From: an uncultured Synechococcus sp. | GTDB taxonomy: Bacteria; Cyanobacteriota; Cyanobacteriia; PCC-6307; Cyanobiaceae | Assembly: GCA_913050105.1 (NCBI GenBank) | Contig: CAJWZN010000080.1 | Span: 1-5,707 of the forward strand | DNA length: 5,707 nucleotides | Direction: 5' to 3' | In this document: positions 4,402-5,707 of the stretch, piece after piece | Numbering within the stretch: the first letter of the stretch is position 1 | How the letters are laid out: each line of letters starts with the position of its first letter | The notes under the pieces: model-generated | Database searches by the model: none | What the model saw: the letters and a program-made list of their open reading frames with translations, nothing else | Told to the model about the DNA's origin: nothing | Translations under genes and position numbers: made by a program

Positions 4402-5616
4402 TTCCGGATCCTTTGAACTCTCTGAAGATTCAACGAGTTTGAGCAATCGAGCCAGAGGTTGAGCCGTCAACCCCTGCAACCCAACCGTCATCAGGATGGT
4501 CAGAAAGACGAGACCCTGCAGGCGACCCGCGCCGAGGATCCCAGCCTGCTCAAGACGAATGGCGAAGAGAGATGCCACCGATGCCGTCACAATTCCCCTC
4601 GGTGCCAACCAGCCGAGGAACAGCTTCTGCTGAAAGTTAAGGGGAAGTCCGACCGTGGCAACACCGACCGCAAGCGGGCGAACCACAACCATCAGCACGA
4701 GAACGCAGCTGATCCCACCCCAACCGAGCGGGCTGAGTTCAGCCCAGGACACATCGGCAGCCAGCAGAGGGAACAGCATGGTGATCGCCAGCTGAGCCAA
4801 CTCCTGAATCAGATTGTCCAGTGCTTCGCTGTAGGGAGTGGGTCTTCGCCCCACGACAAGCCCCGCAGCCACTGAGGCAGGAAGAGCCGACTCCGGCAGC
4901 AGCCATTCGCTGACGCCATACATCAGAAACAGCATGCCGAGGCTGAGCTGCAGGGGTAACCCTGAAGCCGTCTCTGGATTCAGTCGTCGTAGAAGCTCGG
5001 AGAGCAACCAGCCGACGCTGGCTCCGATCACAATTCCGCCTCCAAGGCGCTGAAACAGGCCGAAGGCCACCTCGCGCCAACCGTGGAGATTGCCCAAGAC
5101 CAGCTCGAGAAGCAACAGGGCGAGCACCGCTCCGATGGGCTCCAGCAGAAGTCCCTCCGCCTCCAGCACATCACCGAGCGGAGGCGACAACTTGATCTGG
5201 CGAACAAGGGGCGTCACCACCGTGGGGCCTGTGGCTAGCACGATTGCACTGAACACCGCAGCAACCGACCAGCTGAGACCAGCCAACCAGTGCGCGGCCA
5301 GCAATCCTGCCCCCAGGGAGATCATCAGGCGCAGAACGGCAATGCGCTGCACCGTGGCGCGGATCGTATCGCCTGGAAGCCGCAGGTTCAGCCCGCCATC
5401 AAACAGCACAAGGCTGACCAGCAGACCAACAACGGTGCCCAGTCCCGGTCCAAGGTCAAGCGGCTCCACAAGGCCAAGCCCCGATCGCCCGATCAGCAAG
5501 CCGGACAACAACAAAAGAACAACCCCTGGCAGGCCGGACAAGGCCGCAACAAAACGAGCCGCTGCTCCGGAGAAAACCGTTATTCCCCACAGGAGGCCAA
5601 GCCGCTCAGGCGTCAT
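4348..5616 (-). CDS. CPA1/NhaP-type cation:proton antiporter
   Basis: This is an integral inner-membrane protein of 422 residues, about 12 hydrophobic segments from residue 7 to about 393, expected to exchange Na+ (or K+) for H+ and serve pH and salt homeostasis. Family marks are LFDGGLNL (71-78), ATGPTVVTPLVRQ (128-140), the acidic membrane segment EAEGLLLEPIGA (152-163) and LAPRGIV (338-344). In many CPA1 proteins the acidic segment ends in ND or ID; here the aligned acid is Glu159. A hydrophilic Ser/Glu/Lys tail (about 395-422) follows the last helix. There is no RCK/TrkA domain. ATG 5616 is the only usual start before an in-frame stop upstream and has no Shine-Dalgarno, but it overlaps the preceding gene's end by 11 bp, suggesting translational coupling. 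The last 17 codons lie antisense to gltX. Ion specificity cannot be read from the sequence. Confidence 0.9.
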   Translation of the reverse strand: MTPERLGLLWGITVFSGAAARFVAALSGLPGVVLLLLSGLLIGRSGLGLVEPLDLGPGLGTVVGLLVSLVLFDGGLNLRLPGDTIRATVQRIAVLRLMISLGAGLLAAHWLAGLSWSVAAVFSAIVLATGPTVVTPLVRQIKLSPPLGDVLEAEGLLLEPIGAVLALLLLELVLGNLHGWREVAFGLFQRLGGGIVIGASVGWLLSELLRRLNPETASGLPLQLSLGMLFLMYGVSEWLLPESALPASVAAGLVVGRRPTPYSEALDNLIQELAQLAITMLFPLLAADVSWAELSPLGWGGISCVLVLMVVVRPLAVGVATVGLPLNFQQKLFLGWLAPRGIVTASVASLFAIRLEQAGILGAGRLQGLVFLTILMTVGLQGLTAQPLARLLKLVESSESSKDPESVEATTKPGEVLADPGQ

Positions 5617-5707
5617 CAGCAGATGAGAACTGAGGTTCCACTCGAAGGGCGATCACGGCCTCAGGCCTGACAACCAGGTATTCACCCTCAAGATCACTGA
5701 TTGGCAC
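5606..5707 (-). CDS. C-terminus of an unidentified protein (partial)
   Basis: The minus-strand frame is open from the window edge (base 5707) for 33 codons and stops at TGA 5608-5606, so only the C-terminus is seen. It reads VPISDLEGEYLVV, then PEAVIALRVEP, and ends FSSADDA. Codons end mostly in G or C as in neighbouring genes, and the other two minus-strand frames are closed by stops in this stretch, so I believe it is coding. I do not recognise the family. There is no membrane segment or known motif in the visible part. Its stop overlaps the antiporter ATG by 11 bp on the same strand, so the two probably form an operon with coupled translation. Confidence 0.6.
   Translation of the reverse strand: MPISDLEGEYLVVRPEAVIALRVEPQFSSADDA

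Noticed and set aside
4459..5626. Plus-strand open frames (4459-4875 and 5090-5626) antisense to the antiporter
   Set aside because: Low-complexity Gln/Arg/Ser/Pro-rich products with no recognisable fold, as expected for the reverse of a hydrophobic, G/C-rich membrane gene.

Overview
The window looks like a chromosomal core region of a marine picocyanobacterium, most likely marine Synechococcus or a close relative. The diagnostic element is a 62-residue protein at 2454-2642 that I recognise as the Prochlorococcus/Synechococcus hyper-conserved protein (PSHCP), lying between rplS-tRNA-Trp and tRNA-Asp-gltX. Supporting signs are moderately high G+C, no CCA encoded on either tRNA, a GluRS that lacks the usual discriminating arginine, and no copies of the HIP1 octamer typical of many freshwater cyanobacteria. 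I see no mobile element, CRISPR array, rRNA gene or origin.

Left part (1-1825). The window opens inside a plus-strand gene for a short-chain dehydrogenase domain, probably the C-terminal half of the cyanobacterial 'bifunctional sterol desaturase/short chain dehydrogenase'. It converges on map (type I methionine aminopeptidase, minus strand), and the two coding ends overlap by 20 bp. map is divergent, across about 50 bp, from a small two-helix membrane protein of the PepSY-associated type. That gene sits 28 bp upstream of rplS.

Centre (1826-4401). This is a translation cluster, all on the plus strand: ribosomal protein L19 (rplS) with an N-terminal extension, tRNA-Trp(CCA), PSHCP, an intrinsic terminator at 2685-2707, an intergenic stretch of about 170 bp with a possible sigma70-type promoter, tRNA-Asp(GUC), then gltX starting only 19 nt after the tRNA. 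The layout suggests one unit ending at the terminator (rplS, tRNA-Trp, PSHCP, perhaps with the membrane gene) and a second, tRNA-Asp-gltX, in which tRNA 3' processing would define the gltX mRNA leader. map, rplS, both tRNAs and gltX all act in protein synthesis or nascent-protein processing. PSHCP has a Tudor/SH3-like barrel pattern and fits an RNA-linked role there.

Right part (4348-5707). A minus-strand CPA1-type cation:proton antiporter converges on gltX and overlaps its 3' end by 54 bp. Its start overlaps by 11 bp the end of another minus-strand gene, of which only the last 33 codons are visible. The most notable items are the PSHCP neighbourhood, the tRNA-derived gltX leader, a T-arm-like 12-nt repeat just upstream of tRNA-Trp, and two convergent coding overlaps.
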